Shown: positions 41,580 to 51,250, counted from the stretch's first letter. The stretch: 64,000 nucleotides of DNA from Sphingobacterium sp. N143 (GCF_030325625.1 NZ_JACAIS010000009.1:62001-126000), one strand, 5' to 3'. Notes: generated by a model not told the origin, from the letters alone. Program-made: numbers and translations.

Positions 41580-43247
41580 TTAGTCACGCCAGGTTTTATA
41601 TTGATTGATCAATCCATTGGTAGATGAATCATGCCCTGTGACCGGGTTTGCATCAGCCAGTTCAGGCAGGATCTTATTGGCCAGCTGCTTGCCAAGCTCA
41701 ACGCCCCATTGGTCGAAGCTATAAATATTCCAAATTACCCCCTGTACAAAAATCTTATGTTCATAACATGCGATCAGTCTGCCCAATGTACGGGGTGTCA
41801 TTTTTTTCAGCAGCAGTGAATTCGTTGGCCGGTTGCCCTCAAATACCTTATAAGCCTTCAGTGCATCAATTTCTGCAGCCGATTTTCCGGCACCTTGCAA
41901 TTCAGCGACAACCTCTTCTTCGGTTTTGCCATTCATCAGGGCCTCTGTCTGGGCAAAGAAATTTGACAATAAAAGTTGATGGTGGTTACCGATGGGGTTC
42001 AAGCTGTTGGCCGGCGCAATAAAATCGCAAGGGATCAACTTGGTACCCTGATGAATCAATTGATAGAAGGCATGCTGTCCATTTGTGCCTGGTTCGCCCC
42101 AAATGATCGGGCCAGTTTGGTAATGCACCTGCTCACCATTGCGGTCTATATACTTACCGTTACTTTCCATATCTCCTTGCTGAAAATAAGCCGCAAACCG
42201 GTGCAAATACTGATCATATGGCAAGATAGCATGACTTTCAGCCTGAAAGAAATTGTTATACCATATGCCCAAAAGAGCCAAGATGACAGGAATGTTGGAC
42301 TCGAATGATGTGTTTTTAAAATGAACATCGGCTTCGTAAGCTCCTTTGAGCAATTCTTCAAAATTATCGAAACCTATGGCCAGGGAAATGGAGAGTCCAA
42401 TGGCCGACCAAAGTGAATAGCGGCCCCCGACCCAATCCCAAAATTCGAACATATTTGCTGGATCTATCCCGAAAGATTGCACGGCAACAGTATTTGTGCT
42501 CAATGCAGCAAAATGCTTGGCCACGTCCTCCTCCTGAGCCGAGCCATCCAGAAACCAGTCCTTGGCGGTATGTGCATTGGCCATGGTCTCCTGTGTCGTG
42601 AAGGTCTTGGATGCGATCAGGAACAGCGTTGTTTCTGGATTTAACCCCTTTAATGTTTCTGCTATATGGGTACCATCCACATTGGAAACAAAATGTACAT
42701 TTAACCGCGTTTTATAGGCTTTCAAAGCCTCTGTTACCATGACGGGACCCAAATCAGAACCACCGATACCAATATTGACAACGTCGGTGATTTCCTTGCC
42801 TGTATAACCTTTCCATGCTCCGGAGATAATTTTTTCGGTAAAAGTTTTCATCTGTGCCAGGACGCGTCTAACATCCGGCATCACATCTTTTCCTGCGACA
42901 AACACAGGTTGATCCGATTGATTGCGCAGGGCAGTGTGCAACACAGGCCTGTTTTCTGTCACATTAATGCTTTCACCCGAAAACATCGCGGCGATTGCTT
43001 CAGGCAGCTCACACTCTTTCGCCATCTGCAACAGCAAAGACATCGTTTCGCTCGTAATGCGATTTTTGGAATAATCTAAAAGGATATCTTCAAAAGTAAC
43101 TGAGAATTTCTCAAACCGGGCCGGATCTTCTGCAAAAAGTGCGCGTAAGTCTTTGAGTCCGTTGCTATATGGACCAAATAAAGACCCGAAATGCTGTGTC
43201 AGATCTTTATAGGCTTGTGTCTTTGTAAAATTAATTTTTGGGAACAT
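41580..43247 (-). CDS. pgi: Glucose-6-phosphate isomerase
   Basis: 555 residues, close to the length of the E. coli type enzyme. It has the PGI signatures DVVNIGIGGSDLGPVMVTEAL and, near the C-terminus, the second signature with the catalytic Lys/His region (FDQWGVELGKQLA, GLINQYK). The catalytic Glu is in the GEPGTNGQHAFYQLIHQGT segment, along with the conserved RYSLWSAIGLSI. It interconverts glucose-6-phosphate and fructose-6-phosphate; the latter is also the product of NagB encoded at 53962. It is monocistronic, ending at the hairpin shared with the metal ATPase. Confidence 0.97.
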   Translation of the reverse strand: MFPKINFTKTQAYKDLTQHFGSLFGPYSNGLKDLRALFAEDPARFEKFSVTFEDILLDYSKNRITSETMSLLLQMAKECELPEAIAAMFSGESINVTENRPVLHTALRNQSDQPVFVAGKDVMPDVRRVLAQMKTFTEKIISGAWKGYTGKEITDVVNIGIGGSDLGPVMVTEALKAYKTRLNVHFVSNVDGTHIAETLKGLNPETTLFLIASKTFTTQETMANAHTAKDWFLDGSAQEEDVAKHFAALSTNTVAVQSFGIDPANMFEFWDWVGGRYSLWSAIGLSISLAIGFDNFEELLKGAYEADVHFKNTSFESNIPVILALLGIWYNNFFQAESHAILPYDQYLHRFAAYFQQGDMESNGKYIDRNGEQVHYQTGPIIWGEPGTNGQHAFYQLIHQGTKLIPCDFIAPANSLNPIGNHHQLLLSNFFAQTEALMNGKTEEEVVAELQGAGKSAAEIDALKAYKVFEGNRPTNSLLLKKMTPRTLGRLIACYEHKIFVQGVIWNIYSFDQWGVELGKQLANKILPELADANPVTGHDSSTNGLINQYKTWRD

Positions 43248-43420
43248 ACTGTTTCTGAAATTATTGTTTTAAACGTCAATAAGAACCTTCAGCATTTTCT
43301 TTCCTTACACATCGTGTAAATGTTTAGATGAAGGTTTATTCTGTTGATGCTATCAAAACTAAAAAAAAAAGGTCAGATATTTATATAGTATGAGCTATTG
43401 GTATTGAGACTCTGAAGATA

Positions 43421-43455
43421 CAAACCTGTGGCTTACTAACATTGTCTTTAATCCC
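43421..43455. repeat. 35 bp intergenic repeat, copy B (upstream of prfB)
   Basis: CAAACCTGTGGCTTACTAAC at the left end continues to AATCCC. It matches 29542-29576 at 29 of 35 positions. It lies 40 bp upstream of prfB. Confidence 0.5.
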
Positions 43456-43494
43456 CTTTTTACTTTTTAATTTTTAATTTCTACATTAGCAGCT

Positions 43495-44578
43495 ATGACA
43501 AAAGAACAAATCCAAGACTTGAGGGACCGCGTGACGTCCCTGAGGAGGCATCTTTGACATTGATGTCCGTAAAGAAGAAATCGAAAGAGATCAGGCAATT
43601 ACCCTAGAGGCTAACTTCTGGGACGATTCTAAAGCCGCCGAAAAGATCCTCTTGGCCATCAAAAACCAAAAAATATGGACAGATCATTTTGATGAGGTAG
43701 CCTCGGCCGTTGATGACACCCTGGTCATGTATGAGTTTTTCCAAACTGGGGATGCCAGCGAGAAAGAGCTTGATGATCAGTATAGCCTTGCCTTGGAAAA
43801 GATCGAGGAACTGGAATTTAAAAACATGCTCAGTGCCGAAGAGGATCAACTGGATGCCATTTTACAGATCACCGCCGGTGCTGGAGGTACCGAAAGCTGT
43901 GACTGGGCTGCCATGTTGATGCGGATGTATATCATGTGGGGCGAAAAAAATGGATACAAGGTCACCGAACAAGACTCCCAGGAAGGAGATGTGGCGGGGA
44001 TCAAGAGTGTTACCCTTCAGATTTCCGGTGATTTTGCCTACGGATACCTCAAAGGAGAAAATGGCGTGCACAGGCTCGTCCGTATTTCACCATTTGATTC
44101 CAATGCAAAACGGCACACATCCTTTGCCTCTGTCTATGTATACCCATTGATTGATGACAATATCGAGATCGACGTCAAAGACTCCGAGATAGAATGGGAT
44201 ACCTTTCGCTCAGGAGGCGCCGGCGGACAAAATGTCAACAAAGTGGAAACTGCTGTCCGTTTACATCATAAGCCGACAGGCATTATCATTAAAAACCAGG
44301 AATCCAGATCCCAGTTGCAGAATAAAGAAAATGCCATGCGCTTGCTGAAATCCCAATTATATGAAATTGAAATGCGCAAACGGCAGGAAGCAACAGCGGC
44401 AATCGAAGGAAATAAAAAGAAAATCGAATGGGGCTCCCAAATCCGTAACTATGTACTGCATCCCTACAAATTAATTAAGGATTTGCGGACCAATTACGAG
44501 ACCTCCAATACCCAAGCTGTATTGGATGGCGATCTGAATGACTTCCTAAAAAACTACTTAATGGAATTTGGAGGCTAA
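43495..44578 (+). CDS. prfB: Peptide chain release factor 2 (programmed +1 frameshift)
   Basis: 360 residues when read with a frameshift. Frame 1 runs from the ATG at 43495 for 20 codons (MTKEQIQDLRDRVTSLRRHL) to an in-frame TGA at 43555-43557. The site reads AGG-AGG-CAT-CTT-TGA-C, with a Shine-Dalgarno-like AGGAGG just upstream and the slippery CTT; slipping +1 gives GAC and the frame then stays open to TAA at 44578. The C-terminal part has the SPF tripeptide (RISPFDSN) that reads UGA/UAA and the catalytic GGQ at 243-245. Release factor 2 limits its own synthesis this way: when it is scarce, TGA is read slowly and frameshifting rises. A terminator follows. Confidence 0.96.
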
Positions 44579-44607
44579 GCCCGCACAGCATTCCATCCAT
44601 ACGATAA

Positions 44608-44635
44608 AAAGACGCTCCTCACGAGGGGCGTCTTT
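44608..44635. terminator. Terminator after prfB
   Basis: AAAGACGC-T-CCTC and GAGG-G-GCGTCTTT pair (one T-G wobble) around AC. Confidence 0.8.
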
Positions 44636-44971
44636 GCCTTCTTTCCTACACAGTTTGTATCATTTGGCACGACATTTTTTCCCGAAAAGAGGGTTAAAAC
44701 GTTAAAAAACCTTAAAAGTCTTTTGTTTGTACAAATACGATCAAACACTGCTTATTTGGTTACAAGCCCCTTACAATAACCTACAAATCAATAGATTACA
44801 AAACGACATATTGTATCAACAACGTTACAATTGTGTTAATTCGTCCATTTTTGGCACAAAATAAAGGCATGTATTTTGCGTTTATGGATTCGTAATATTT
44901 TCATTACAAAAGACACCCTCGGGTGTCAGGTAAAGTAAAAGAAAGAATGTATATCTAAAATAAGAACGGTT
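44636..44971. promoter_or_regulatory. Long 5' region of the GT2 gene with hairpin
   Basis: The stretch has no gene. A possible promoter is TTTTTGG near 44850 with TATTTTGC about 18 nt downstream, one base shorter than the TAnnTTTG consensus. GACACCC/GGGTGTC at 44912-44927 forms a tight hairpin in the expected leader, 45 nt before the ATG. Confidence 0.35.
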
Positions 44972-46423
44972 ATGAATTACATGAAAGAAGACTCAATCGT
45001 ATCGAAGCAGATGGCCAAACAATGGACACCTGCGGTGTACGAAGTAAATGAAGAGCAGAAACAAACTGCAAACACATCCACAGCGAGCACAGCTGAAGAA
45101 AGCAATTTTGGTCCCAAGGAATACGGTATTTTTGGAGGAACCTTCTTTTTACTATTTGCATCAGTATTTGGTGTATATATGCTCCAACCAGATTTTGATG
45201 CCTTACGTTTTCAACGTTTAGATAGTGTTGGTGGTACATTCCTGGTAGGTTTCGGTATATTCTTAGCAGCTGTTGCAGTAAGCTTTTTGGTTCTTTTGAT
45301 TGTACTTCATCGTAGGTATAGACCCATCGCCTCTGTCTCAGACGAGGAGCTTCCTACCTGTACGATCATTGTTCCTGCCTATAACGAGGGACAATTGGTA
45401 TATGATACGTTACATAGTTTGGCAAGCAGCGACTATCCAGCAAAGAAATTGCAGATTATCGCGATCGATGACGGTAGTAAGGACAACACTTTTGCCTGGA
45501 TACAACGTGCCAAAATGGAGTTGGGTGACCGGGTAGAAATCTATCAACAACCCAAAAATATGGGTAAACGCCATGCGCTATACCGTGGTTTCAAACTGGG
45601 AACCGGTGAAATTTTCATTACGGTAGACAGTGACTCTGTGGTCAAAAAAGATACCATCCGTAATATGGCAAGCCCATTTGTGACGAATCAAGATTGTGGT
45701 GCTGTGGCCGGAAATGTGCGCGTGCTGAACAATAAAAAAGCCATTATACCACGCATGTTGAATGTCAGCTTTGTATTCAGCTTTGAATTTGTACGTTCGG
45801 CTCAGAGTATGTTAGGTACCGTCATGTGTACACCTGGTGCGCTGGCAGGTTACCGTAGGGACGCCGTTATGAATTGCCTTGAGGACTGGATGAACCAGAC
45901 TTTTATGGGACAGCCTTCCGATATCGGTGAGGACCGTGCGATGACCAATATGATTTTAAAACAAGGGTATCATGTATTGTTCCAATCGAATGCTTATGTA
46001 TACACGGATACACCTGTACGTTACAAAAATTTATACAAGATGTTCATTCGTTGGGAACGCAGTAATGTGAGAGAGAATATCATGATGAGCCAATTTGCAT
46101 TCAAGAATTTCCGCAAAGGGCCAAAATGGGGAGCCCGTATCCTGTTGATCATGCAATGGAAAAGAGTACTGCTTTCTTATCCCATGTTGTTATTGATGCT
46201 ATGGACAGTATTCCATTACCCGCTGATGTTTTTGAGCTCTACCTTGGTCGGTATACTCATCTTCTCCAGTATTCAGGCTTATTTCTTTGCATCCAAAAAC
46301 GACAATGCAAAAGAGGCATTCTGGGCATACAGCTATAGTATATTCTATGCATTCAGTTTATTCTGGATCACTCCTTATGCTATCGCAACAGCAGGACGCA
46401 GAGGCTGGTTGACTAGAGGTTAG
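44972..46423 (+). CDS. Processive family 2 glycosyltransferase (membrane polysaccharide synthase)
   Basis: 483 residues. Two membrane segments (about 51-71 and 88-112) precede a GT-A catalytic domain that opens CTIIVPAYNEGQLVYDTLHSL. The processive D,D,D,(Q/R)xxRW arrangement is seen: DDGSKDN (166-), the metal-binding VDSDS (219-221), the GED base in DIGEDRAMT and RWERS after MFI. Several hydrophobic segments at the C-terminus form the channel. This is the pattern of hyaluronan, poly-GlcNAc and related synthases, so it would polymerise and extrude a glycan across the inner membrane. The polymer cannot be told from the sequence. It is monocistronic, without bcs or pga partner genes nearby, and ends in tandem terminators. 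Confidence 0.85.
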   Translation: MNYMKEDSIVSKQMAKQWTPAVYEVNEEQKQTANTSTASTAEESNFGPKEYGIFGGTFFLLFASVFGVYMLQPDFDALRFQRLDSVGGTFLVGFGIFLAAVAVSFLVLLIVLHRRYRPIASVSDEELPTCTIIVPAYNEGQLVYDTLHSLASSDYPAKKLQIIAIDDGSKDNTFAWIQRAKMELGDRVEIYQQPKNMGKRHALYRGFKLGTGEIFITVDSDSVVKKDTIRNMASPFVTNQDCGAVAGNVRVLNNKKAIIPRMLNVSFVFSFEFVRSAQSMLGTVMCTPGALAGYRRDAVMNCLEDWMNQTFMGQPSDIGEDRAMTNMILKQGYHVLFQSNAYVYTDTPVRYKNLYKMFIRWERSNVRENIMMSQFAFKNFRKGPKWGARILLIMQWKRVLLSYPMLLLMLWTVFHYPLMFLSSTLVGILIFSSIQAYFFASKNDNAKEAFWAYSYSIFYAFSLFWITPYAIATAGRRGWLTRG

Positions 46424-46524
46424 ATTCATTATAAAAACTTTGTTTTCATAAATAACCAGAATTTCAAGATATAAACATATTATATAATCTCACCAGAGGG
46501 AGCATTCCATATACTAATATGCAG

Positions 46525-46547
46525 AAGAGGAAAGCTTCCTCTTTTTT
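46525..46547. terminator. First terminator after the GT2 gene
   Basis: AAGAGGAA and TTCCTCTT pair around AGC, followed by T. Confidence 0.75.
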
Positions 46548-46562
46548 AACAATAATCTCTCG

Positions 46563-46610
46563 AACCCTAAGTTTTAGCTGAACTCATTCAGCTAAAACTT
46601 AGGGTTTTTT
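46563..46610. terminator. Second, very strong terminator after the GT2 gene
   Basis: Two perfect 20-nt arms (core CCTAAGTTTTAGCTGAA and its complement) around CTCA, then six T. No other feature is seen between the GT2 and sigma genes. Confidence 0.9.
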
Positions 46611-46742
46611 GTGAATACACCTTATGCAATCGTTTGTTTAAAAAAACATCATCAAATTATTTGTTTTTAATACTAACTTAACACCACAATTATAAATTTG
46701 ACCTCATTAAACTAAAGGTATTTAGCACAAATTGCGGTAATT

Positions 46743-47039
46743 ATGGAACAGTTAGATGACACCGAGCTACTCAGCAGCATTCAGGCGGACGACCGTCATG
46801 CTTTTGCTGAGTTGGTTCATCGCTATTCAGATATTCTTTTCCGTTTTATTCAGCGCCGGATTGCATGTGTTGAAGACAGCGAGGATATTCTGCAGGACAT
46901 ATTTGTTTCGCTGTGGAACCTGCGGCACCGAATAACCATTGAACGCTCCCTCTATCCTTACCTCTTCAAAACAGCCAAATACAAAATCATCGATTGGACC
47001 ATCAACGAACAAAGGAATGAGTTTGTTGATCAAATGTGA
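46743..47039 (+). pseudogene. ECF (FecI-like) sigma factor, truncated after region 2
   Basis: 98 residues. The sequence DDRHAFAELVHRYSDILFRFIQRRI and SEDILQDIFVSLWNLRHRITIERSLYPYLFKTAKYKIIDW is a good ECF sigma region 2, including the core-binding and -10 recognition parts. The reading frame stops at 47037-47039, shortly after NEQRNEFVDQM, and the whole of region 4, which binds the -35 element, is missing. Full-length members have about 180-200 residues. Downstream DNA is a decayed integrase, so the sigma gene was probably interrupted by an integrated element or by the deletion that removed it. No anti-sigma or SusC/SusD genes follow. It is most likely non-functional. Confidence 0.85.
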
Positions 47040-47132
47040 AGCCCAAAAATTTACTGTTGGCATTCAAACTTCGCGGTATCCGCAATCCTGTAAGCTGGCT
47101 TTAACAAATCATTGCATAAAAGCATAAACAGA

Positions 47133-47155
47133 AAGCGATAAGTTGTTTATCGCTT
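47133..47155. terminator. Hairpin in the integrated-element scar
   Basis: AAGCGATAA and TTATCGCTT pair around five bases and are followed by a T-rich stretch. Confidence 0.5.
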
Positions 47156-47230
47156 CTTGTTAGTATTAGGCAATATTTCGATCCTTATGATCTGTTTTTA
47201 TAAAAGTAAACGCCTGTGGAGGACATAGCT

Positions 47231-48177
47231 CTACCATTTTAACAAGGCCTTTTGGCACCGCTTTATTTTTCTTTCCAGCCTCTCCATATCCAACGCAACC
47301 CTATTATCCAGAAGTTTCGCATAATGCTGTGTTGTCTTGATATCTATGTGCCCGAGCATCTTGGATACTGTTTCTATCGGAACATTATTTTAACAAGCGT
47401 AACCGAAGTAGCGAAAGTATGGCGTGATTTATGGAAAGTCAATTCTTTGGTAATCTCGCATAGGTCAGCAATTTCCTTTAGATAGCTGTTCATTTTCAGA
47501 TTGCTGAGAACCGGTAGTACCATATCCTTTGCCACGCACGGTGGATAGTTACGGTACCTTTCAACAATTTCAAGTGGCCTGGGTAGTAACGGAATATTTG
47601 ATGATGTTTCATGTACTTTGCTGCCGACACAGCCGAACAGCCTATTGTAGCACGCAAGAAGAATTCGTATCCGGTTACAAAACTATGGTCAATCCTTTCT
47701 TCTATCAATATCTGCCAATCTGAATTCTTTCTCTAGGTAACCACCAACATGGGAAAGCGAAGTTTTATACCCTTTGGGCGTATTGGGCTTAAATCCATTG
47801 CCTAGAAGTGCTTCCATCTGGTTATTGTGCTCCTTGAATACATCTAAGAAATTTTTGCGTTTGATATCCTTGCCCTGAAATCTAAGTTTAAGAGATTCTA
47901 CATTAATTTCTTCTCCTGCAGCTATCATAGCTGTATTGATCGTACTTACTTTGCTGACGAGAGTGTCACGGTAACAATTCAGGGTCTTGACAGCCTCTGT
48001 TGTGCCTTTCAAACGATTGGCTTTGGAAGTCCATTTCGGCGGATCGCATTCCTGTCCTGTGGACACTTCTTTTTTTGGGATACCTTCTACCGTAATCCGC
48101 ATGTAGATTGGCTTGGGGCCACTAACATAATTTTTTGGTTTCTTCAAGTAGAAGAGCAAGGAATAATTTGTACTCAT
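47231..48177 (-). pseudogene. Tyrosine recombinase (phage/CTn integrase), multiply disrupted
   Basis: The N-terminus is intact from the ATG at 48177 (MSTNYSLLFYLKKPKNYVSG…): the arm-binding domain and part of the SAM-like domain run to a stop at 47689. The next segment continues in another frame near 47708 (FVTGYEFFLRATIG…AAKYMKH). About 140 residues, including the first catalytic Arg, are then missing. A third segment reads VLPVLSNLKMNSYLKEIADLC and LTFHKSRHTFATS, with the H-x-x-R active-site box. A further frameshift leads to NVPIETVSKMLGHIDIKTTQHYAKLL, with the terminal His/Tyr, and a stop at 47231. With at least two frameshifts and a central deletion the gene is dead. It probably belonged to a conjugative or genomic island that also damaged the sigma gene. 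Confidence 0.88.
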
Positions 48178-48418
48178 GACAACATCATTTAAGTGAAACA
48201 AACCGAGCCGCCTTTGCGGCGAGCTCTTCATCACCACTGAAAAACAGATTTCAGCGATGCAAATGTAGCCTTGCAATTAAAAACGGATCAAGATGTTCTA
48301 TTTTTTAATATACTGATTTCCAATTAATTAAATCTCTATCAGTGAGTAAGTAAACTCTAGAAAATGACTCACTTTTTTATTGGGAGTTCATATAGGTTTT
48401 GTAGATACTGAAAAACAA
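48178..48418. other. Leader of the dead integrase; no gene seen
   Basis: The stretch between the integrase start and the tRNA terminator holds only a small GCCGC-CTTT-GCGGC hairpin near 48210. No attachment-site duplicate of the tRNA was recognised. Confidence 0.3.
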
Positions 48419-48451
48419 AAAAGCCTGCAAACGTTTAATTTGCAGGCTTTT
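48419..48451. terminator. Terminator after tRNA-Glu
   Basis: AAAAGCCTGCAAA and TTTGCAGGCTTTT are perfect 13-nt arms around seven bases. It lies 23 bp after the tRNA 3' end. Confidence 0.85.
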
Positions 48452-48474
48452 GTATGTTTTGACTTTTAGATGTG

Positions 48475-48546
48475 TAGCCCGTAGGGGAATCGAACCCCTG
48501 TTTCAAGAATGAAAATCTTGCGTCCTAACCCCTAGACGAACGGGCC
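48475..48546 (-). tRNA. tRNA-Glu (anticodon TTC)
   Basis: The minus strand folds into a cloverleaf: acceptor GGCCCGT/ACGGGCT (G-U at the first pair), D-arm GTCTAGGGGTTAGGAC, anticodon stem CAAGA/TCTTG with loop TTTTCAT (anticodon TTC), and a T-arm with GGTTCGATTCC. The 3' CCA is not encoded. Only 298 bp separate it from the integrase start, so it may have been the element's attachment site; the tRNA itself is intact. Confidence 0.96.
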
Positions 48547-48687
48547 GTTTTCTGTTTCGGTGTGCAAATATAGAAAGTTTTCTAAATCGCACCAAATTTT
48601 TGGGATATTTTTATTCATTTTTTTGATAATCCGGCATAAAGCCTTCCAAAATAGTTATATTTAAGCACATTGAAAAAAGTAACCAAC

Positions 48688-51204
48688 ATGACTAATTTTA
48701 AAAAAATCAGCACAGCATTTCACTGTACGGCCCTTGCTTTGGCCCTCATGGGGCAAGAAGCCACAGCCCAGCAGTCCAGCTCGATTGCAAACCAACTGCA
48801 GGTCACCTGGCAGGTTAAAGACGGGCAGCATATCCGTAAAGATCCTGTATCGACCCTTATCCTGAAAAATAAAGGGACAAGTGATCTTCAACTCAATGAC
48901 TGGAGCCTTTGGTTTAATTTTATACGGTCTATCGATCCCAATAAAGTAGATCAGCGATTTGCCATAGACCATCGGAACGGGGACCTCTTTCAGGTCAGTT
49001 TTAAGAAGGATAAACTCACCTTGAAAGCGCAAGATACGGTCCATATTGATTTTGTGACCACTGGCCTTGTCAATTATACCGATGGCCCCATAGGGCTCTA
49101 TGTGAAGAATAATACCAGTGGTGTATCCACCGATATTTCGGATTACACAGCCCTTAAAACAGCTCCTCAATCCGAAGCAGAAAAAACGAATTACTGGACG
49201 TATAAATATGAGCAGAACAAGCTCATTGATGGCATTGATGCACAAAGTATCATTCCTTTACCGAGCAGCATCTCGATCAATAAGAGCAAAAAATTCAATC
49301 TAACGACAGGCACCACGCTTGCTGTCGCCAATGAGTTCGCTTCAGAAGCAAGCTTCCTGACCAGCTTCTTCGACCAATATACTGGCATTAAGCTATCCAC
49401 TGCTCCGGGCAAGCAAAATGGAATTTCAATTACAAAGGACAACGCGCTCAAACCGGAGTCCTATCACCTGAACATCGACGCAGCAGGCATAAAAATAGCC
49501 GCTTCGGACAAAGCAGGCGCTTTCTATGCCATACAGTCTTTAAAATCACTGATCAATCATACCCAATGGAATAAGGCCACCACAATGATCGCATTGCCAC
49601 AAGTTGCGATAGAAGATAGCCCACGTTATGGTTACCGGGGCTTTATGCTGGATGCTGCGCGTAATTTTCACAGTAAAGCGGAAGTACTGCGCCTATTGGA
49701 CTTGATGGCTGCCTATAAATTAAATAAGTTCCATTTTCACTTTATTGATGACGAGGGCTGGCGCTTAGAAATACCATCATTACCTGAACTTACAGCAGTT
49801 GGTGCGAACCGTTCGGCCAATTTCGAAGACGGCAAAGCGATCCAGCCAGCTTATGGTTCGGGAGCGCTTGCTAAACCGCAACAATATTATACCGTGGCGG
49901 ATTATATCGAGATCCTGAAATATGCACAGGCCAGACATATTGATGTCATCCCTGAAGTGGAAACGCCGGGGCATGCCAGAGCCGCCATCAAAGCAATGCG
50001 CGCCCGTTATGAATATTACATGAAAGCTGGCGATAAGCAAAAGGCTGAAGAATTTTTATTGGACGACGAAGATGATCAGTCGATCTATAACTCGGCTCAA
50101 AATTGGAACGATAACGTCATGAATCCTGCTCTCCCCTCTACTTATCACTTTTTGAGTAAAATCATTGACGAAATCCGATCTATACATGATCAGGCTGGGG
50201 TTCCTTTGAAAATCATCGATTTGGGCGGCGATGAAACACCAAGCGGTGTTTGGGAAAAATCACCCAAAATCGCTGCTTTTATGAAAGAAAACAATATCGC
50301 AAATGTGCTAGATGTATGGCCTCTTTACATTACCAGAATCAATAAGCTTGTCCAAGATAAAGGTCTCATCATGTCTGGCTGGGAAGAGATGGGTATGCGC
50401 AATAGAGGGAAAGGCATGCAAGTCAATGCTGAACTGGGCAAATCAGGCATTCACCTCAATGTATGGAACAACCTGCCTGGTCAGGGACAAGAAGACCTGG
50501 CCTACCGACTAGCCAATGCAGGCTATAAAGTTGTCTACACCAGTGCTGCAAACAACTATCTGGACATGTCCTGGGACCGTGATTTTGCCGACCCTGGACA
50601 TAGTTGGGTGGGAACAGTGAATTTGAATAGAACCTACTCTTTCGCTCCTGAAAACTTTTTCATCAATTTGCGTAAGGATGACACGGGACAAGACCTCAAA
50701 CCCACGGCTTATACCAATAAAGAACAACTTACCGCTGAAGGCAAGAAAAATCTACTGGGCATAAAGGGCGCACTCTGGGCCGAAAAGGTATCCACAGACC
50801 AGCGCCTGGAAGAAATGATATTCCCCCGCCTGATTGCCATTGCTGATCGTGCCTGGGCACCTGAACAAGCTTGGGAAAAAGGCAGTTCATTTAACGAGAC
50901 TACCTACCGTCAGTCTTATACTTCATTTATAAAGAAACTAGGGGAAGATGAGCTGAAAAAACTGGATATAATAGATCATGGTTATCATTATCGTATGCCT
51001 AAAATCGGGATCAAACAAGAAAATAATCAATTACATATCAACACGGATTATCCTGGTTTTAAAGTCTATTATACGGACAATGGTGACACACCAACGCAGC
51101 AGTCTAAGCTCGTGAACGGCACAATTCCATTTCAGTCTGGCAAGAAATATTTGTTCAAAGTATTTGATGCCAAAGGAAGATCTGGCGACACGATCCAATA
51201 TTAA
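48688..51204 (+). CDS. Beta-N-acetylhexosaminidase, glycoside hydrolase family 20
   Basis: 838 residues from the ATG at 48688, which gives the signal peptide MTNFKKISTAFHCTALALAL…ATAQ; a TTG at 48670 is in frame but lies next to a promoter-like TATATTTA. Domains in order: an N-terminal chitobiase-type carbohydrate-binding domain (about 30-150), the GH20b domain (to about 310), the GH20 barrel and a C-terminal chitobiase-like domain. The barrel starts YGYRGFMLDAARNFHSKAEVLRLLDLMAAYKLNKFHFHFIDDEGWRLEI and carries the catalytic Asp-Glu pair in IDLGGDET (D515-E516). It removes terminal GlcNAc/GalNAc from chitooligosaccharides or glycans by substrate-assisted catalysis in the periplasm. NagB is encoded downstream on the other strand. 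Confidence 0.95.
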   Translation: MTNFKKISTAFHCTALALALMGQEATAQQSSSIANQLQVTWQVKDGQHIRKDPVSTLILKNKGTSDLQLNDWSLWFNFIRSIDPNKVDQRFAIDHRNGDLFQVSFKKDKLTLKAQDTVHIDFVTTGLVNYTDGPIGLYVKNNTSGVSTDISDYTALKTAPQSEAEKTNYWTYKYEQNKLIDGIDAQSIIPLPSSISINKSKKFNLTTGTTLAVANEFASEASFLTSFFDQYTGIKLSTAPGKQNGISITKDNALKPESYHLNIDAAGIKIAASDKAGAFYAIQSLKSLINHTQWNKATTMIALPQVAIEDSPRYGYRGFMLDAARNFHSKAEVLRLLDLMAAYKLNKFHFHFIDDEGWRLEIPSLPELTAVGANRSANFEDGKAIQPAYGSGALAKPQQYYTVADYIEILKYAQARHIDVIPEVETPGHARAAIKAMRARYEYYMKAGDKQKAEEFLLDDEDDQSIYNSAQNWNDNVMNPALPSTYHFLSKIIDEIRSIHDQAGVPLKIIDLGGDETPSGVWEKSPKIAAFMKENNIANVLDVWPLYITRINKLVQDKGLIMSGWEEMGMRNRGKGMQVNAELGKSGIHLNVWNNLPGQGQEDLAYRLANAGYKVVYTSAANNYLDMSWDRDFADPGHSWVGTVNLNRTYSFAPENFFINLRKDDTGQDLKPTAYTNKEQLTAEGKKNLLGIKGALWAEKVSTDQRLEEMIFPRLIAIADRAWAPEQAWEKGSSFNETTYRQSYTSFIKKLGEDELKKLDIIDHGYHYRMPKIGIKQENNQLHINTDYPGFKVYYTDNGDTPTQQSKLVNGTIPFQSGKKYLFKVFDAKGRSGDTIQY

Positions 51205-51215
51205 GCAAGCTGAAA

Positions 51216-51250
51216 GGGGCATGGCGACCGTTGTTGGACCAGCATGCCCC
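51216..51250. terminator. First hairpin between GH20 and TonB receptor genes
   Basis: GGGGCATG and CATGCCCC are perfect 8-nt arms separated by 19 nt, starting 12 bp after the GH20 stop. Confidence 0.55.

Noticed and set aside
43652..44578. Short release factor 2 beginning at an internal ATG
   Set aside because: The upstream ATG at 43495 with the classical frameshift site restores the full N-terminal domain.
47252..47485. Plus-strand open frame inside the scar as a gene
   Set aside because: It is antisense to the integrase C-terminal fragments, which show clear family motifs.
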